DNA of 64,000 bases, taken from the NCBI RefSeq assembly GCF_030816935.1, contig NZ_JAUSYO010000001.1, positions 2,852,001 through 2,916,000 on the forward strand, given 5' to 3'. The stretch is from Arthrobacter sp. B3I9 (lineage in GTDB: Bacteria; Actinomycetota; Actinomycetes; Actinomycetales; Micrococcaceae). Of the stretch, positions 8,081 through 18,167 are shown piece after piece. Numbering within the stretch: position 1 is the first letter of the stretch; each line of letters starts with the position of its first letter. The translations under genes and the position numbers were made by a program. The notes beneath the pieces are model-generated. The model saw only the letters and a program-made list of their open reading frames with translations. It had not been told where the DNA came from and searched no databases.

Positions 8081-10813
8081 TCAGCTGCGCATCGCCCGGC
8101 GCGCGCTGTCGGTGCGCTGGGCCGCATTGGCGATCCGCACGTCGGCGGAGAGGATCGCGGCGCCGTCGGGTCCCGCCAGGACAGGGTTGAATTCCACGAG
8201 GGCGATCTCGGGATGGTTGTCCTTGAGCCGGGTGAGCCGGGCGGCCAGATCCTCGAGCGCCGCTGCGTCCACCGGCGGCAACCCCTGGTAGCCGAAGAGC
8301 TTCCGCGAGGCGCGTGGCCCGCGGATGAAGTCGTGGAGATCGGAGCCCGAGAGCGGCGGGACGCGGTGGGCCCAGTCCTCGAGGAGATTCACGGCATCCC
8401 CGGCCAGGCCGAAGGAAACCACCGGGCCCAGCAACGGGTCCTCGATGGCGCGGAAGGTGCAGGCCTGTCCCACGGGCGCCATGGTCTGCACTTCCAGCGA
8501 GACAGCGCCGTAGCGTTCCAGGGATTTGCGCATCTGCACGATGTTCAACCGCAGCGAGGCGGCGTCCGCAATGTCGAGGCGGACCCCGCCGAGGTCCAGC
8601 CGGTGACGGAGCGCCGGGTTGGTGGTCTTCAAGGCCACCGGCCAGCCCAGCCTGTCCGCGGCGGCGACGGCCTCGTCCGGCGACTCGAAGCCTTCGGACG
8701 GCAACACCCGGATGCCGTAGTGGCCCAGCAGCCGCGAGGAGGCCGCTTGGTCCAGCCTGCGCAGCTGCTCCCCACCCACACCGCGGAGCAGCTCCTCGAG
8801 CTCGGCGCGGGTAGCCTCGGGATCGCAGCCTTCAGGCTCCACGAAAAGTCCCTGGTCCCGGTCCAGCCACTGGGCGTAGCGGACCACGGCGCCGAGGGCC
8901 GCGACGGCGGCCCCTGGGTTGGAGTAGCACGGCACGGCGGCTGCGGCAGGCGGCGACCCGCCGGCTGCGGCAGGCGGCGAGCCTCCGGCGTCGGGCCCGC
9001 CGACCATTCCCTCCACGTAGACGGAGGGATCAAGGATGCCGCTGAACGCCGCGACCACCGGTTTTCCCGACGCCGCCGAGCATTCGGCCAGCACACCGGC
9101 GATCTTCTCCACGGTCAGTCCGCGCGCCGGCAGCAGCGCCACCACGACGGCGTGGACGGCGTTTTCCGCCAGCGTCTCCTGCAGGCTGCGCCTTAGCGCC
9201 GGCAACGCCAGGGACATGCCGGCGTCCAGGTCGACGTCGGTGACCAGGCGTTCCACGCCGAGCCCCTGGACGCCGGCACTGTCGGCCACCACCTTTCCCA
9301 GGGCGCGGGAGTTGCTGAACACAGCCAGTCCGGACCCCTTGGGCAACGGCTGGCTCGATACGATCTGGGCGACATCCATGAGCTGTTCGATGGTTTCCAC
9401 CCGGATCACCCCGGCCTGTCGCATCATGGCGTCGACCGCCTCGGAGGGCGCCTGGGTGGTCCGCACCGCATGGCCGGGTGGCAGGTTCAGGCCCATCGCA
9501 TCGGTGTTGGCCACGATCACCGGCTTCGTCCGCGCCAGCCGGCGGGCCAGACGGGAGAACTTGCGCGGGTTGCCGATCGATTCAAGGTAGAGGCCGACGG
9601 CGGTGGTGTCGGCGTCGTCTTCCCAGAACTGCATCAGGTCATTGCCGGAGACGTCCGCCCGGTTCCCGGCGGAAAGGAAGGTGGAGATGCCGACCCGGCG
9701 GCGGCTGGCGGCGGCGTACAGCGCCACGCCGATGGCCGCCGACTGGGTGAACAGCCCCAGGCCCCCTCGGCGCGCCAGTGAGGGCGCCATCGAGGCGTTG
9801 AGCGACACGCCGGGGTTGGTGTTGACGATGCCCAGCGAGGCCGGGCCGATCACGCGCATCCCGTTGGCACGGGCCTGGCGGACCAGCTCCCGTTGCCGGG
9901 CAAGGCCCCGCTCGCCGTCGTCCGCGAAGCCGGCGGTGGCCACCACGATCCCCTTCACCCCGGCGGCGCCGCATTCCTCCACCACCTTGGGCACCTCGTC
10001 GTACGGGACGGCGACGATGGCGAGCTTGACGGGGCCGGGAACCTCGGAAAGTCTGGCGAAGGAAAACATCCCGGCGAGCTCCAGGGCCTCCGGGTTGATG
10101 GCATACACCGGGCCGGTGAAACCGCCCTCGATGATGTGTTCGAGCAGCTGGTAGCCGACGGTGCCCCACCTGCGGCTTGCCCCGATCACCGCCACGGAGG
10201 ATGGCGCGAGCAGCTCCTGGATGCTGCGGGCCTCTGCACGGTGCTCACGGGACTCCATGACGGCGCGGGACTTGTCGGTCGGGTCGATGTTGAACTCGAG
10301 GCTGACCACACCGTCGTCGAAATGGCGCTTGACGTCGTAGCCGGCGTCGGAGAACACCATGAGCATCTTGCGGTTCTCCGGCAGCACTTCGGCGGTGAAC
10401 CTGCGGATCCCGTTTTCCCGGGCGGCGGCGGCGAGGTGTTCCAGGAGGATGGACCCGATGCCCCGGCCCTGCTGCGAGTCGGCGATGTTGAAGGCGACTT
10501 CGGCCTCTGCCGGGTCGTCCAGCCGGTCATAGCGGCCGATGCCCATGATCTCGCCGCCGATCGTAATCACGAGGGCCACCCGGTCCCGGTAATCAACCTC
10601 GGTGAACCGCTTGAGTTCCTTGCTGGAGAGCCGGGCCTTGAACGCGAAGAAGCGCATGTAGATGGACTGTTGCGACTGGCCGACGTGGAAGGCCTGCACA
10701 GCGTCCGCATCCGCGGGATGGATGGGCCGCAGATGGGCGGTGCCGCCGTCGCGCAGGACAACATCGGCTTCCCAATATTCCGGATATACGCCGCCCACGG
10801 GCTGATCCACCAT
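8081..10813 (-). CDS. Acetate-CoA ligase-like / GNAT lysine acyltransferase fusion (Pat type)
   Basis: A 910-residue bifunctional protein. An N-terminal GNAT domain (about residues 20-165, with the acetyl-CoA loop QQGRGIG) is fused to an NDP-forming acyl-CoA synthetase: CoA-binding domain from about 205 (VIGASRRWGTVGYQ), ligase domain, and C-terminal ATP-grasp domain from about 665. The GNAT-first order is the actinobacterial form of Pat-like protein acetyltransferases, which acetylate acyl-CoA synthetases. Whether the synthetase half is catalytically active cannot be told by eye. A linker near residue 615 repeats GGSPPAAA twice. The start is an ATG at 10813, six bases after a TAGGCT box, suggesting a leaderless message. 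Confidence 0.9.
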   Translation of the reverse strand: MVDQPVGGVYPEYWEADVVLRDGGTAHLRPIHPADADAVQAFHVGQSQQSIYMRFFAFKARLSSKELKRFTEVDYRDRVALVITIGGEIMGIGRYDRLDDPAEAEVAFNIADSQQGRGIGSILLEHLAAAARENGIRRFTAEVLPENRKMLMVFSDAGYDVKRHFDDGVVSLEFNIDPTDKSRAVMESREHRAEARSIQELLAPSSVAVIGASRRWGTVGYQLLEHIIEGGFTGPVYAINPEALELAGMFSFARLSEVPGPVKLAIVAVPYDEVPKVVEECGAAGVKGIVVATAGFADDGERGLARQRELVRQARANGMRVIGPASLGIVNTNPGVSLNASMAPSLARRGGLGLFTQSAAIGVALYAAASRRRVGISTFLSAGNRADVSGNDLMQFWEDDADTTAVGLYLESIGNPRKFSRLARRLARTKPVIVANTDAMGLNLPPGHAVRTTQAPSEAVDAMMRQAGVIRVETIEQLMDVAQIVSSQPLPKGSGLAVFSNSRALGKVVADSAGVQGLGVERLVTDVDLDAGMSLALPALRRSLQETLAENAVHAVVVALLPARGLTVEKIAGVLAECSAASGKPVVAAFSGILDPSVYVEGMVGGPDAGGSPPAAAGGSPPAAAAVPCYSNPGAAVAALGAVVRYAQWLDRDQGLFVEPEGCDPEATRAELEELLRGVGGEQLRRLDQAASSRLLGHYGIRVLPSEGFESPDEAVAAADRLGWPVALKTTNPALRHRLDLGGVRLDIADAASLRLNIVQMRKSLERYGAVSLEVQTMAPVGQACTFRAIEDPLLGPVVSFGLAGDAVNLLEDWAHRVPPLSGSDLHDFIRGPRASRKLFGYQGLPPVDAAALEDLAARLTRLKDNHPEIALVEFNPVLAGPDGAAILSADVRIANAAQRTDSARRAMRS

Positions 10814-10819
10814 AGGCTT

Positions 10820-10825
10820 AGCCTA
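10820..10825 (-). promoter_or_regulatory. -10 box TAGGCT, leaderless start
   Basis: On the minus strand TAGGCT lies exactly six bases before the ATG of the acyl-CoA synthetase/GNAT gene, with no Shine-Dalgarno, so transcription probably begins at or next to the start codon. No clear -35 was found. Confidence 0.55.
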
Positions 10826-10880
10826 GTCATAAACTTACGCAGCACTTGCTCAGCACCCCTCAGAAGGACCCACCAGCCTC

Positions 10881-13421
10881 ATGGCACGCCGCCAATCAAC
10901 GCCCCCGGCAGGGGAAGCCAGCCCAGACTCCGCAGGGAAATTTGTCGAGACGATCGTCGATATCGACGTCACTTCCGAGATGGAAGGCTCGTTCCTGGAG
11001 TACGCCTATTCGGTCATCTATTCGAGGGCGCTGCCTGATGCCCGCGATGGCCTGAAACCGGTACAGCGGCGCATCCTCTACATGATGAGCGACATGGGCC
11101 TGCGCCCGGACCGCGGCCACGTCAAGAGCGCGCGCGTGGTGGGCGAAGTCATGGGCAAGCTGCATCCGCACGGCGACACCGCCATCTACGACGCGCTGGT
11201 CCGCATGGCGCAGGACTTCTCGCTGCGGCTGCCGCTGATCGACGGGCACGGCAACTTCGGCTCGCTCGACGACGGACCGGCGGCCCCGCGCTATACCGAG
11301 GCCCGCTTGGCGGCTGCGGCGCTGACGCTGACGGACCACCTCGATGAGGACGTGGTGGACTTCGTCCCCAACTACGACAACCAGCTGACCCAGCCGGACG
11401 TGCTGCCGGCCGCGTTCCCGAACCTGCTGGTCAACGGTGCCACCGGCATCGCCGTCGGCATGGCCACCAACATGGCCCCGCACAACCTGGTGGAAGTCAT
11501 TGCCGCCGCCCGGCACCTGATCGCCAATCCGGATGCCACGCTCGATGAGGTCATGAAGTTCGTCCCGGGCCCGGACCTGCCCACGGGCGGCAGGATCGTG
11601 GGACTGGAGGGCATCCGCGACGCCTACGCGACCGGGCGCGGCTCGTTCAAGACCCGCGCCAAGGTGGAAGTCGAGCAGCTGTCCGCCCGCCGCACCGGCC
11701 TGGTGGTCACGGAGCTGCCGTACATGGTGGGTCCGGAAAAGGTCATTGAAAAGATCAAGGACGCCGTCAACGGCAAGAAGCTCACCGGCATCAGCGACAT
11801 CGTGGACCTCACCGACCGCAAGCACGGCCTGCGGCTGGTAATCGAGCTAAAGAACGGATTCAACCCGAACGCCGTGCTCCAGCAGCTGTACCGCTTCACG
11901 CCGATGGAGGACTCCTTCGGCATCAACAACGTCACCTTGGTCGACGGCCAGCCGCAGACTCTGGGGCTGCTGCAGCTGCTCTCGGTTTACGTGGACCACC
12001 GCATCAACGTGGTGCGCCGCCGCACGGCCTTCCGGCTCGGCAAGAAGAAGGACCGCCTGCACCTCGTGGAGGGCCTCCTGATCGCGATCGTGGACATCGA
12101 CGAGGTCATCCAGATCATCCGGTCCTCGGACGAGGCGGCAGCGGCCAGGACCCGGCTGATGTCCATCTACGACCTCACCGAGATCCAGGCCAACTACATC
12201 CTCGAGCTGCGGCTCCGCCAGCTGACGAAGTACTCCCGCATCGAACTGGAAAAAGAGCAGGACGAACTGCGCCGGGAGATCGCGGAACTGGAAGCCATTT
12301 TGGGCTCCGACGAGCTGCTCCGGGCCCTGGTGTCCTCCGAACTGGCAGAGATCGCCGAAAAGTACGGCACCCCGCGCCGCACGGTGCTGCTTGAGTCCGA
12401 GGCCGTCTCCCCCACCGTCGCCTCGGCGCTGGCGGCAGCTCCCGGGTCGAAGGGCAAGGCCGCCCCGCTCGCGCTCGAGATCGCGGACGACCCGTGCTGG
12501 GCGATCCTCACCGCTTCGGGCCAGATCGCCCGGACCGCGAACCAGGACAGCCTGGCCGAGGCCGGCCCGCGCACCCGGCACGACGTCTTCACGTCGGTGG
12601 TCAAGACCTCCGCACGCGGCGAGATCGCCGCCGTCACGTCCCAGGGCCGCATGCTGCGGCTCCAGGTGATGGACATGCCCGTGCTTCCGCCGACGTCGGG
12701 CGTCCCGAACCTCGCCGGCGGCGTTCCGGCCAAGGACTTCATCACCCTGCTCAAGGGTGAAGCGCTCGTGGCGTTCGCGCCGCTGGACCAGGTGCTGGCG
12801 ATCGGCACCGCCCAGGGCGTCGTCAAGCGGGTCCAGCCCGACTATCCGCTGAACCGGGAAGACTGGGAGGTCATCGCGCTCAAGGACAAGGACACCGTGG
12901 TGGGCGTTGCGCCCGCGGGGTCCGACGACGTCGACCTCGTCTTCCTGACGCAGCAGGCACAGCTGCTGCGCTTCCCCGCCTCTGCGGTCCGTCCACAGGG
13001 TCGCACCGCAGGAGGCATGGCGGGGATCAAGCTGGCCGCCGGCGACAAGGTGCTGTTCTTCGGCGCTGCCGCGCCGGAAGACAATGCCGCCGTCGTCGTC
13101 ACCATCGCCGGAACCAACGGCGCGCTGCCCGGCACAGCACCCGGCACCGCCAAGGTCACAGCCTTGGCCGAGTACCCGGCAAAGGGCCGCGCGACGGCCG
13201 GTGTCCGGGCACACCGCTTCCTGAAGGGTGAGGACACGTTGCTGCTCGCCTGGGCGGGCCACGGCCCGGCAAAGGCGTCATCGCTGGGCGGCGTGGCACG
13301 GTCCCTGCCAGTCGAGCACGGCAGGAGGGACGGGTCCGGCATTCCGCTCTCGCAGCCTGTCGACGCGATCGGACCGAGCATGGCCTGGCCCGAGGACGAG
13401 GCCGCCCCGGCGGGCGGCTAG
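10881..13421 (+). CDS. parC: DNA topoisomerase IV subunit A
   Basis: The DNA-cleaving subunit of topoisomerase IV, which decatenates chromosomes. The 846-residue protein begins with the type IIA core ([27 protein letters not shown]), has the quinolone-determining region ([19 protein letters not shown]), the catalytic tyrosine in APRYTEARL and the [10 protein letters not shown] motif. The C-terminal beta-pinwheel lacks a canonical GyrA box (QRRGG[K/R]G), which favours ParC over GyrA. A partner ParE is encoded at 24199-26307. The ATG at 10881 has the ribosome site AAGGA. It is divergent from the acyltransferase gene across 67 bp. Confidence 0.92.
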   Translation: MARRQSTPPAGEASPDSAGKFVETIVDIDVTSEMEGSFLEYAYSVIYSRALPDARDGLKPVQRRILYMMSDMGLRPDRGHVKSARVVGEVMGKLHPHGDTAIYDALVRMAQDFSLRLPLIDGHGNFGSLDDGPAAPRYTEARLAAAALTLTDHLDEDVVDFVPNYDNQLTQPDVLPAAFPNLLVNGATGIAVGMATNMAPHNLVEVIAAARHLIANPDATLDEVMKFVPGPDLPTGGRIVGLEGIRDAYATGRGSFKTRAKVEVEQLSARRTGLVVTELPYMVGPEKVIEKIKDAVNGKKLTGISDIVDLTDRKHGLRLVIELKNGFNPNAVLQQLYRFTPMEDSFGINNVTLVDGQPQTLGLLQLLSVYVDHRINVVRRRTAFRLGKKKDRLHLVEGLLIAIVDIDEVIQIIRSSDEAAAARTRLMSIYDLTEIQANYILELRLRQLTKYSRIELEKEQDELRREIAELEAILGSDELLRALVSSELAEIAEKYGTPRRTVLLESEAVSPTVASALAAAPGSKGKAAPLALEIADDPCWAILTASGQIARTANQDSLAEAGPRTRHDVFTSVVKTSARGEIAAVTSQGRMLRLQVMDMPVLPPTSGVPNLAGGVPAKDFITLLKGEALVAFAPLDQVLAIGTAQGVVKRVQPDYPLNREDWEVIALKDKDTVVGVAPAGSDDVDLVFLTQQAQLLRFPASAVRPQGRTAGGMAGIKLAAGDKVLFFGAAAPEDNAAVVVTIAGTNGALPGTAPGTAKVTALAEYPAKGRATAGVRAHRFLKGEDTLLLAWAGHGPAKASSLGGVARSLPVEHGRRDGSGIPLSQPVDAIGPSMAWPEDEAAPAGG

Positions 13422-13451
13422 GAACGCTCCGGCCAGGAACCCGCCGGGAGC

Positions 13452-13835
13452 CTAGGGCATCTGGATCAGGCTCAGGATGTTGCCCTCGGTGTCGAGGAAC
13501 CACGCCGCCCGGCTTCCGTCCGGGTCGGTGGCAATGCCGTCCTCGGTTTTAAGGCCCGGAAAATCGTAGTCCTCGAACGTGATTCCCTTGCCCCGGAGCT
13601 CGGAAACCTCGGCGGCAACGTCATCGACAGCCCAGCCCATCTGCGTATTCTTCGCCGACCCGGCATTTGGGGTCTGGTAAAGGAGGAACCCGGTTCCGGA
13701 GCCGCACTTGTACCACAGGTTGTCCCCGGCATCTGAGTTCTCGGGTTCGAGCCCGAGCTTGTCGCGGTAAAAGTCCCTCGCCCGGGCGAGGTCCGCGGCC
13801 GGCAACACCGCACTCACTTGCTGGTCCTTGAGCAT
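13452..13835 (-). CDS. VOC family (glyoxalase-fold) protein
   Basis: A 127-residue single vicinal-oxygen-chelate domain with the pattern SAVLPAADLARARDFYRDKLGLEP at the N-terminus and DPDGSRAAWFLDTEGNILSLIQ at the C-terminus. Such proteins act as metal-dependent dioxygenases, isomerases or antibiotic-binding proteins; the substrate is not readable here. A much longer upstream frame is open, but the ATG at 13835 has GGAAAGGA upstream and matches the domain start. Confidence 0.85.
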   Translation of the reverse strand: MLKDQQVSAVLPAADLARARDFYRDKLGLEPENSDAGDNLWYKCGSGTGFLLYQTPNAGSAKNTQMGWAVDDVAAEVSELRGKGITFEDYDFPGLKTEDGIATDPDGSRAAWFLDTEGNILSLIQMP

Positions 13836-13973
13836 GGCTATTCCTTTCCAGGCCCGCCCCCCGAGAAGAATCCTACTCCTCTGGGAACCGCCTGTACCGG
13901 ACCTCCGGAACTGGCTACTCCGGGGGCTCCGCCGGGCTTTGCAGCCTCCATCAACGGGTCCGGAAAAATCGCA

Positions 13974-13979
13974 TAGACT
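13974..13979 (+). promoter_or_regulatory. -10 box TAGACT, leaderless start
   Basis: TAGACT lies exactly six bases before the ATG at 13986 and no ribosome site is visible, consistent with leaderless transcription of the DinB-like gene. Confidence 0.55.
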
Positions 13980-13985
13980 GCGGAA

Positions 13986-14504
13986 ATGCCTATCATTCCC
14001 GATACCAAGGACTGGACCTGGGTGCTGCAGCGCCCTTGTCCGGAGTGCGGATTCGACGCCTCCACAGCCACCCCCGCCACGGTCCCCGCAACCGTTGCAG
14101 GCATGCTTCCGCGGTGGCGGGCCGTCCTGCAGCGTCCGGACGTCCGCGCCCGCCCGGATGAGAACACCTGGTCCGTGCTGGAGTACGCCTGCCATGTCCG
14201 CGACGTCTTCATCCTGTTCGACCGGCGGCTGTCCCTCATGTTGACCAACGACGACGCGCGGTTCGATGACTGGGACCAGGACCGGGCGGCCATCGAGAAC
14301 GACTACGCCAGCGCCGACCCGGCCGTGGTGGCCGAAGAGCTGACGGCGGCGGGCGAGCGGATCGCGGCGTCCTTCGCCGGTGTTCCCGAGGACCGCTGGA
14401 GCCGCCGGGGCACCCGCAGCAACGGGTCGGAGTTCACCGTGCTGACGTTCGCCCAGTATTTCCTTCACGACGTCGTCCATCACTTCCACGATGTGGAAAA
14501 GTAA
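13986..14504 (+). CDS. DinB family protein
   Basis: A 172-residue helical-bundle protein of the DinB/mycothiol-dependent enzyme superfamily. Candidate metal ligands are the His of ACHVRDV in helix 2 and the HDVVHHFHDV cluster at the C-terminus, the usual three-histidine arrangement. An N-terminal CPECGFDAST segment with a CxxC pair is also present, as in many actinobacterial members. The function could be a thiol-dependent transferase or isomerase; the substrate is unknown. It is divergent from the VOC gene. Confidence 0.8.
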   Translation: MPIIPDTKDWTWVLQRPCPECGFDASTATPATVPATVAGMLPRWRAVLQRPDVRARPDENTWSVLEYACHVRDVFILFDRRLSLMLTNDDARFDDWDQDRAAIENDYASADPAVVAEELTAAGERIAASFAGVPEDRWSRRGTRSNGSEFTVLTFAQYFLHDVVHHFHDVEK

Positions 14505-14535
14505 ACGCGTCGAAAAGTAAGCGCGCGGAAGGGTA

Positions 14536-14566
14536 GGCGCGCCGGTTAGCTGCCTAACCGCGCGCC
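14536..14566. terminator. Hairpin between convergent genes, possible terminator
   Basis: Arms at 14536-14549 and 14554-14566 pair over 13 bp with a one-base bulge and a four-base loop. The hairpin overlaps the stop codon of the cydDC gene and follows the DinB-like gene. There is no T-tract. Confidence 0.5.
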
Positions 14567-17500
14567 AGCACGGGCCCCGCCGCGCCCGGGGCGGTGTCCC
14601 GGTCTTCGTCCCGGTCCCAGCCAACGTTCACGTCAAAGTCCCGATCCAGGTGCAAATCCAGGTCCAGGTCCAGGCGGCTGTCCCCCGGGTCAATGTCCTC
14701 GGGGTTGTGCGTCACGAGGATCACGGTGCGGTTTTTGAGGCCGTGCCGGAGTTCGGCCAGCAGCGCCCGGCCGGACTCCGCGTCCAGATGCGCCGTGGGC
14801 TCGTCGAGCAGGATCACGTCGGCGCCGGTGAGCAGCGTCCGGGCGACCGCCAGCCGCTGCCGTTCCCCGCCGCTCAGGTAGGCGCCGCCGGGGCCGATCC
14901 GGGTGTCCAGCCCGCCACCATCGCTGCGCCCCCCGCTAACCGCGGACTTCTCCAGCCTGGCCATCAGCGGGCCGAGACCGACCGCAGCAAGGGCGTCCTG
15001 CAGCTGCTGCTCGAGCGCGGGCTGCGGAGCCTCCCGCGGGTCCTCTCCGGCCCGGGCCGGAAGCCCGAGCATCAGGTTGCCGCGGATGGTGGAGTCGAAG
15101 AGGTGCGCCTCCTGGGGGCACCAGGCGACCCGGCCGCTGACGGACAACTCCCCGCGGCGGGCCGGCAGAAACCCCATCAGCGTGGCCAGCAGGGTGGATT
15201 TTCCGGAGCCGGACGCCCCGGTGACAGCGAGCCAGCGTCCCGGTTCCGCCGTCGCGGTGAGTCCGGTGAAGACGTCCCGACCACCGGGCCATCCCGCGGA
15301 CAGCGCCCGGAGCCGGATCCCCGGTTGCCCGCCCGGCCGGTCCGGCACCGGAACCAGTCCGTCACTTCCTTCGACGGCCGGTTCCTGGCCGAGCGGGTCC
15401 AGGACGCCGGCCTCGCTGATCCGCCGCAGTACCGACCTGAGGGCGGGGTACTGGCGGACCGCCGTCGTGACCGCGCCGTAGGGTTCCACGAGGGCGAGCT
15501 GCAACAGCACCACGACGGCAACGATCGCGGGCTCCACGCCGCCGCCTAAGGCAAGCGGGGCCGCCAACGCGGCGCTGGCCAGGGCGGCGGCTCCGCAGGC
15601 GAGCACCGTGAGCCCCTGGCCGAGCCCTTCGGCCCACGCGGACCGTTGGGAGGCCGCCGTCGCGGCGCGGTCCGCACTGGTGATGGCCGCGAGGACCGGC
15701 GCGGATACCCCGTTGGCGTGGAGTTCGGCGCGGGCATCCAGCGCGGCCGCGACACTCCGGAGCACACCGGAACGCAGCCGCTGCTCGGTGCCGGCGGACA
15801 TCCGGTCCGCCGCAAGCGCCAGGGCCGGAGCGGCGACGAGGCTCAGCAGCACGGCGGCGGCCATGGCGGGCAGGACCACGGGCAGCAGCAGGCCAGCCGC
15901 AGTCAACGCAGCAGCCGCGACGGCCGCGCCCGTCAGCGGAGGCAGGACAACCCGGGGCAGCAGTTCCCGGACTGTGTCCACGTCGTCCACCACGGCGCCC
16001 AGGACGTTGCCGCCCTGCAGGAGACGGCGCAGTGACAGCGCACGGCGGCTCAGGGAGTCCCAGAGCCGGCCCCGGAGCCTGGTCAGGGCGGCAAACACGG
16101 CGTCGTGCAGCAGCAACCGCTCGGCGTAGCGCAGGGTTGCCCGGCCCACGCCGAAGAAGCGCACCCCCACGATGGCGGTGAGCAGATAGAGGATGGGAGG
16201 CTGTTCGCTGGCCCGGATGATCAGCCAGCCGGAGAGTCCGGCGAGGGCAACGGCAAAGAGTGCCGCCAGTGTGCCGACGGCTCCGGCGGCGCCGAACCTC
16301 GCCGCCACGGGAGCCAGCAGCCGGCAGAGCTGAACCGTTGCCGAAGACACCGGAGCGGAACCGGTGCGGGCCTCGAGCCGGGATTGCGGCACCGGTGCCG
16401 GCCCGGGCTCCGACGATGGCGCCGGCGGCGCTGATTGCGGCGATGGCGCCGGCGGCGCTGCCGGGAGATCCACCTGCCGCAACACCCAACCTGCGGCACT
16501 GAAGACCGCGGGGGCAGCCGGCGCAGTTCCCGTTCCGGATGTGACCGGCACCAGGTCATCCGCAAGCCCGCGGGTCTGCGGGTCGTGCGCCACGAGCAGA
16601 ACAGTCACCTTTCCGCGCAGCGCACAGAGAGCCTGGCTGACCGCGTTGGCGGACTCCCGGTCCAGGTGCGCGGTGGGTTCGTCGAGCAGGAGCACGGTGG
16701 CTCCGGCCTCGATCCGGGCCAGGCCACGGGCCAGCGCCACACGGCGCAACTCCCCCGGGCTGAGCTCAGCCGGGTGCTTGGCGGCAAGGTGCTCGGCCGC
16801 GCACGCCGCGAGGCACCGGCGGGCAGCGTCATCCGCCTCCTCGTCGCGCTGAGCGGGGGCCGGGCCGGCAGGCTGGCCCAGGTACAGCCGGACTTCGTCC
16901 AGCACGGTCGGGGCGACCATCACCGGGTGTTGCGGCACCCAGGCGAGGTCCGCCGGCGTGAATCCCTCCAGCCGCCCGGTGACCGTGGTCCCGCCGCCTG
17001 CCCCGATGGTCCCGGCGAGCACGCCGAGGACCGTGCTTTTCCCGGCGCCGCTGGCCCCGGTGAGCGCGGTGATTTTGCCGGGGGCGGCAGTGAAACTCAG
17101 CGGCCCGACGGCGGCCTGCGTCCGTCCGCTGTACCGGACGGTGAGCCCGGTGACGGAGACCGCCGGCGGCGCGGCCGTCGGCGTCAGAGCAGCAGCGGAA
17201 GCGGTACCCGCGGGCCGTAGCGGCACGGCTTCGGGCGCGCGAAGCACGGCGGTGGTTTCGGCGAGCGCGGCACGGCCCTCATCGCTGGCGTGGTGCGCGG
17301 TCCCCAGTTCCCGGAGCGGGAGGTAGCAGTCCGGGGCGAGGATCAGCGCCAGCAGCCCGGCTTCAAGACCCATGTCCCCGTTGACCAGCCGGACGCCGAT
17401 GAACACCGCCACCACGGCTACGGAAATGGTCGCTATGAGTTCCAGGGCGAGTGCCGAGAGGAACGCTGTGCGCAGCGTTCCCATGGTGCGGGAACGGTAT

Positions 17501-18162
17501 TCCTCGGAAATGTCCTCCAGGGCCTTGCGCTGGTCGCTGGCCCGGCCGAGCCCCACCAGCACGGGCAGGCCCTTGGCAAGCTCGAGCATGTGACCCGACA
17601 GCCGGGTGAGTGCCGACTGCGCCTCCCGCACCCGGTCCTCGGTGTAACGCCCGATCAGGACCATGAACAGCGGCACCAAGGGGACGGTCAGCACAATCAC
17701 CACGGCGCTGATCCAGTCGGCGAACAGGATCCGGGCCCCGAGCAGCAGAGGGACCGCGGCGCAGTTCACCAGGGCCGGCAGGAACTGGGTGTAGTAGTTG
17801 TCCAGCGCGTCCAGTCCGCGTGTGGCCAGGATGGCGAGGCCGCCGTCTGACGGTCCCGCCTGCCGGGTCCCGTTGCGCAGGGCACGCAGGAGCAGCTGCG
17901 AGCGCAGCTCCTCCTTCACCCCCAGTGCTGCCCGGCGCGAGGCGACCGCCTGGGCCCAGACTGCCAGGGAGCGCAGGACCACACCGGCAAGCCCCCAGGT
18001 CAGCTGTTCGCTCCAGGCCGGGTTGTGGTCCATCAGTCCCGCGAGCATGGACGCCGCCGCCTGTCCCATCAGCACGAGGGACAGCGCTTTGAGGGCGGCG
18101 AGCAGCCCCAGCAGGTAGAGCGCGGAGCGGGTTGCGGGCCCGGACGGGAAGTTCGGTCTCAT
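14554..18162 (-). CDS. cydDC: Fused thiol reductant ABC exporter CydD-CydC
   Basis: A cysteine/glutathione-type ABC exporter needed for cytochrome bd assembly. In this 1202-residue protein both half-transporters are fused, as is common in actinobacteria. The first half has six membrane segments, Walker A GASGAGKST, a signature LSPGELRRVALARG and Walker B VLLLDEPTAHLD. The second half repeats this with GASGSGKST, LSGGERQRLAVART and VILLDEPTAHLD. A Pro/Ser-rich linker joins them (about residues 560-600). The frame is open far upstream inside cydB, but the ATG at 18162 has AAGGA within the cydB 3' end and lies five bases after its stop. It is the last gene of the cydA-cydB-cydDC operon. Confidence 0.93.
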   Translation of the reverse strand: MRPNFPSGPATRSALYLLGLLAALKALSLVLMGQAAASMLAGLMDHNPAWSEQLTWGLAGVVLRSLAVWAQAVASRRAALGVKEELRSQLLLRALRNGTRQAGPSDGGLAILATRGLDALDNYYTQFLPALVNCAAVPLLLGARILFADWISAVVIVLTVPLVPLFMVLIGRYTEDRVREAQSALTRLSGHMLELAKGLPVLVGLGRASDQRKALEDISEEYRSRTMGTLRTAFLSALALELIATISVAVVAVFIGVRLVNGDMGLEAGLLALILAPDCYLPLRELGTAHHASDEGRAALAETTAVLRAPEAVPLRPAGTASAAALTPTAAPPAVSVTGLTVRYSGRTQAAVGPLSFTAAPGKITALTGASGAGKSTVLGVLAGTIGAGGGTTVTGRLEGFTPADLAWVPQHPVMVAPTVLDEVRLYLGQPAGPAPAQRDEEADDAARRCLAACAAEHLAAKHPAELSPGELRRVALARGLARIEAGATVLLLDEPTAHLDRESANAVSQALCALRGKVTVLLVAHDPQTRGLADDLVPVTSGTGTAPAAPAVFSAAGWVLRQVDLPAAPPAPSPQSAPPAPSSEPGPAPVPQSRLEARTGSAPVSSATVQLCRLLAPVAARFGAAGAVGTLAALFAVALAGLSGWLIIRASEQPPILYLLTAIVGVRFFGVGRATLRYAERLLLHDAVFAALTRLRGRLWDSLSRRALSLRRLLQGGNVLGAVVDDVDTVRELLPRVVLPPLTGAAVAAAALTAAGLLLPVVLPAMAAAVLLSLVAAPALALAADRMSAGTEQRLRSGVLRSVAAALDARAELHANGVSAPVLAAITSADRAATAASQRSAWAEGLGQGLTVLACGAAALASAALAAPLALGGGVEPAIVAVVVLLQLALVEPYGAVTTAVRQYPALRSVLRRISEAGVLDPLGQEPAVEGSDGLVPVPDRPGGQPGIRLRALSAGWPGGRDVFTGLTATAEPGRWLAVTGASGSGKSTLLATLMGFLPARRGELSVSGRVAWCPQEAHLFDSTIRGNLMLGLPARAGEDPREAPQPALEQQLQDALAAVGLGPLMARLEKSAVSGGRSDGGGLDTRIGPGGAYLSGGERQRLAVARTLLTGADVILLDEPTAHLDAESGRALLAELRHGLKNRTVILVTHNPEDIDPGDSRLDLDLDLHLDRDFDVNVGWDRDEDRDTAPGAAGPVLARG

Positions 18163-18167
18163 GCGGG

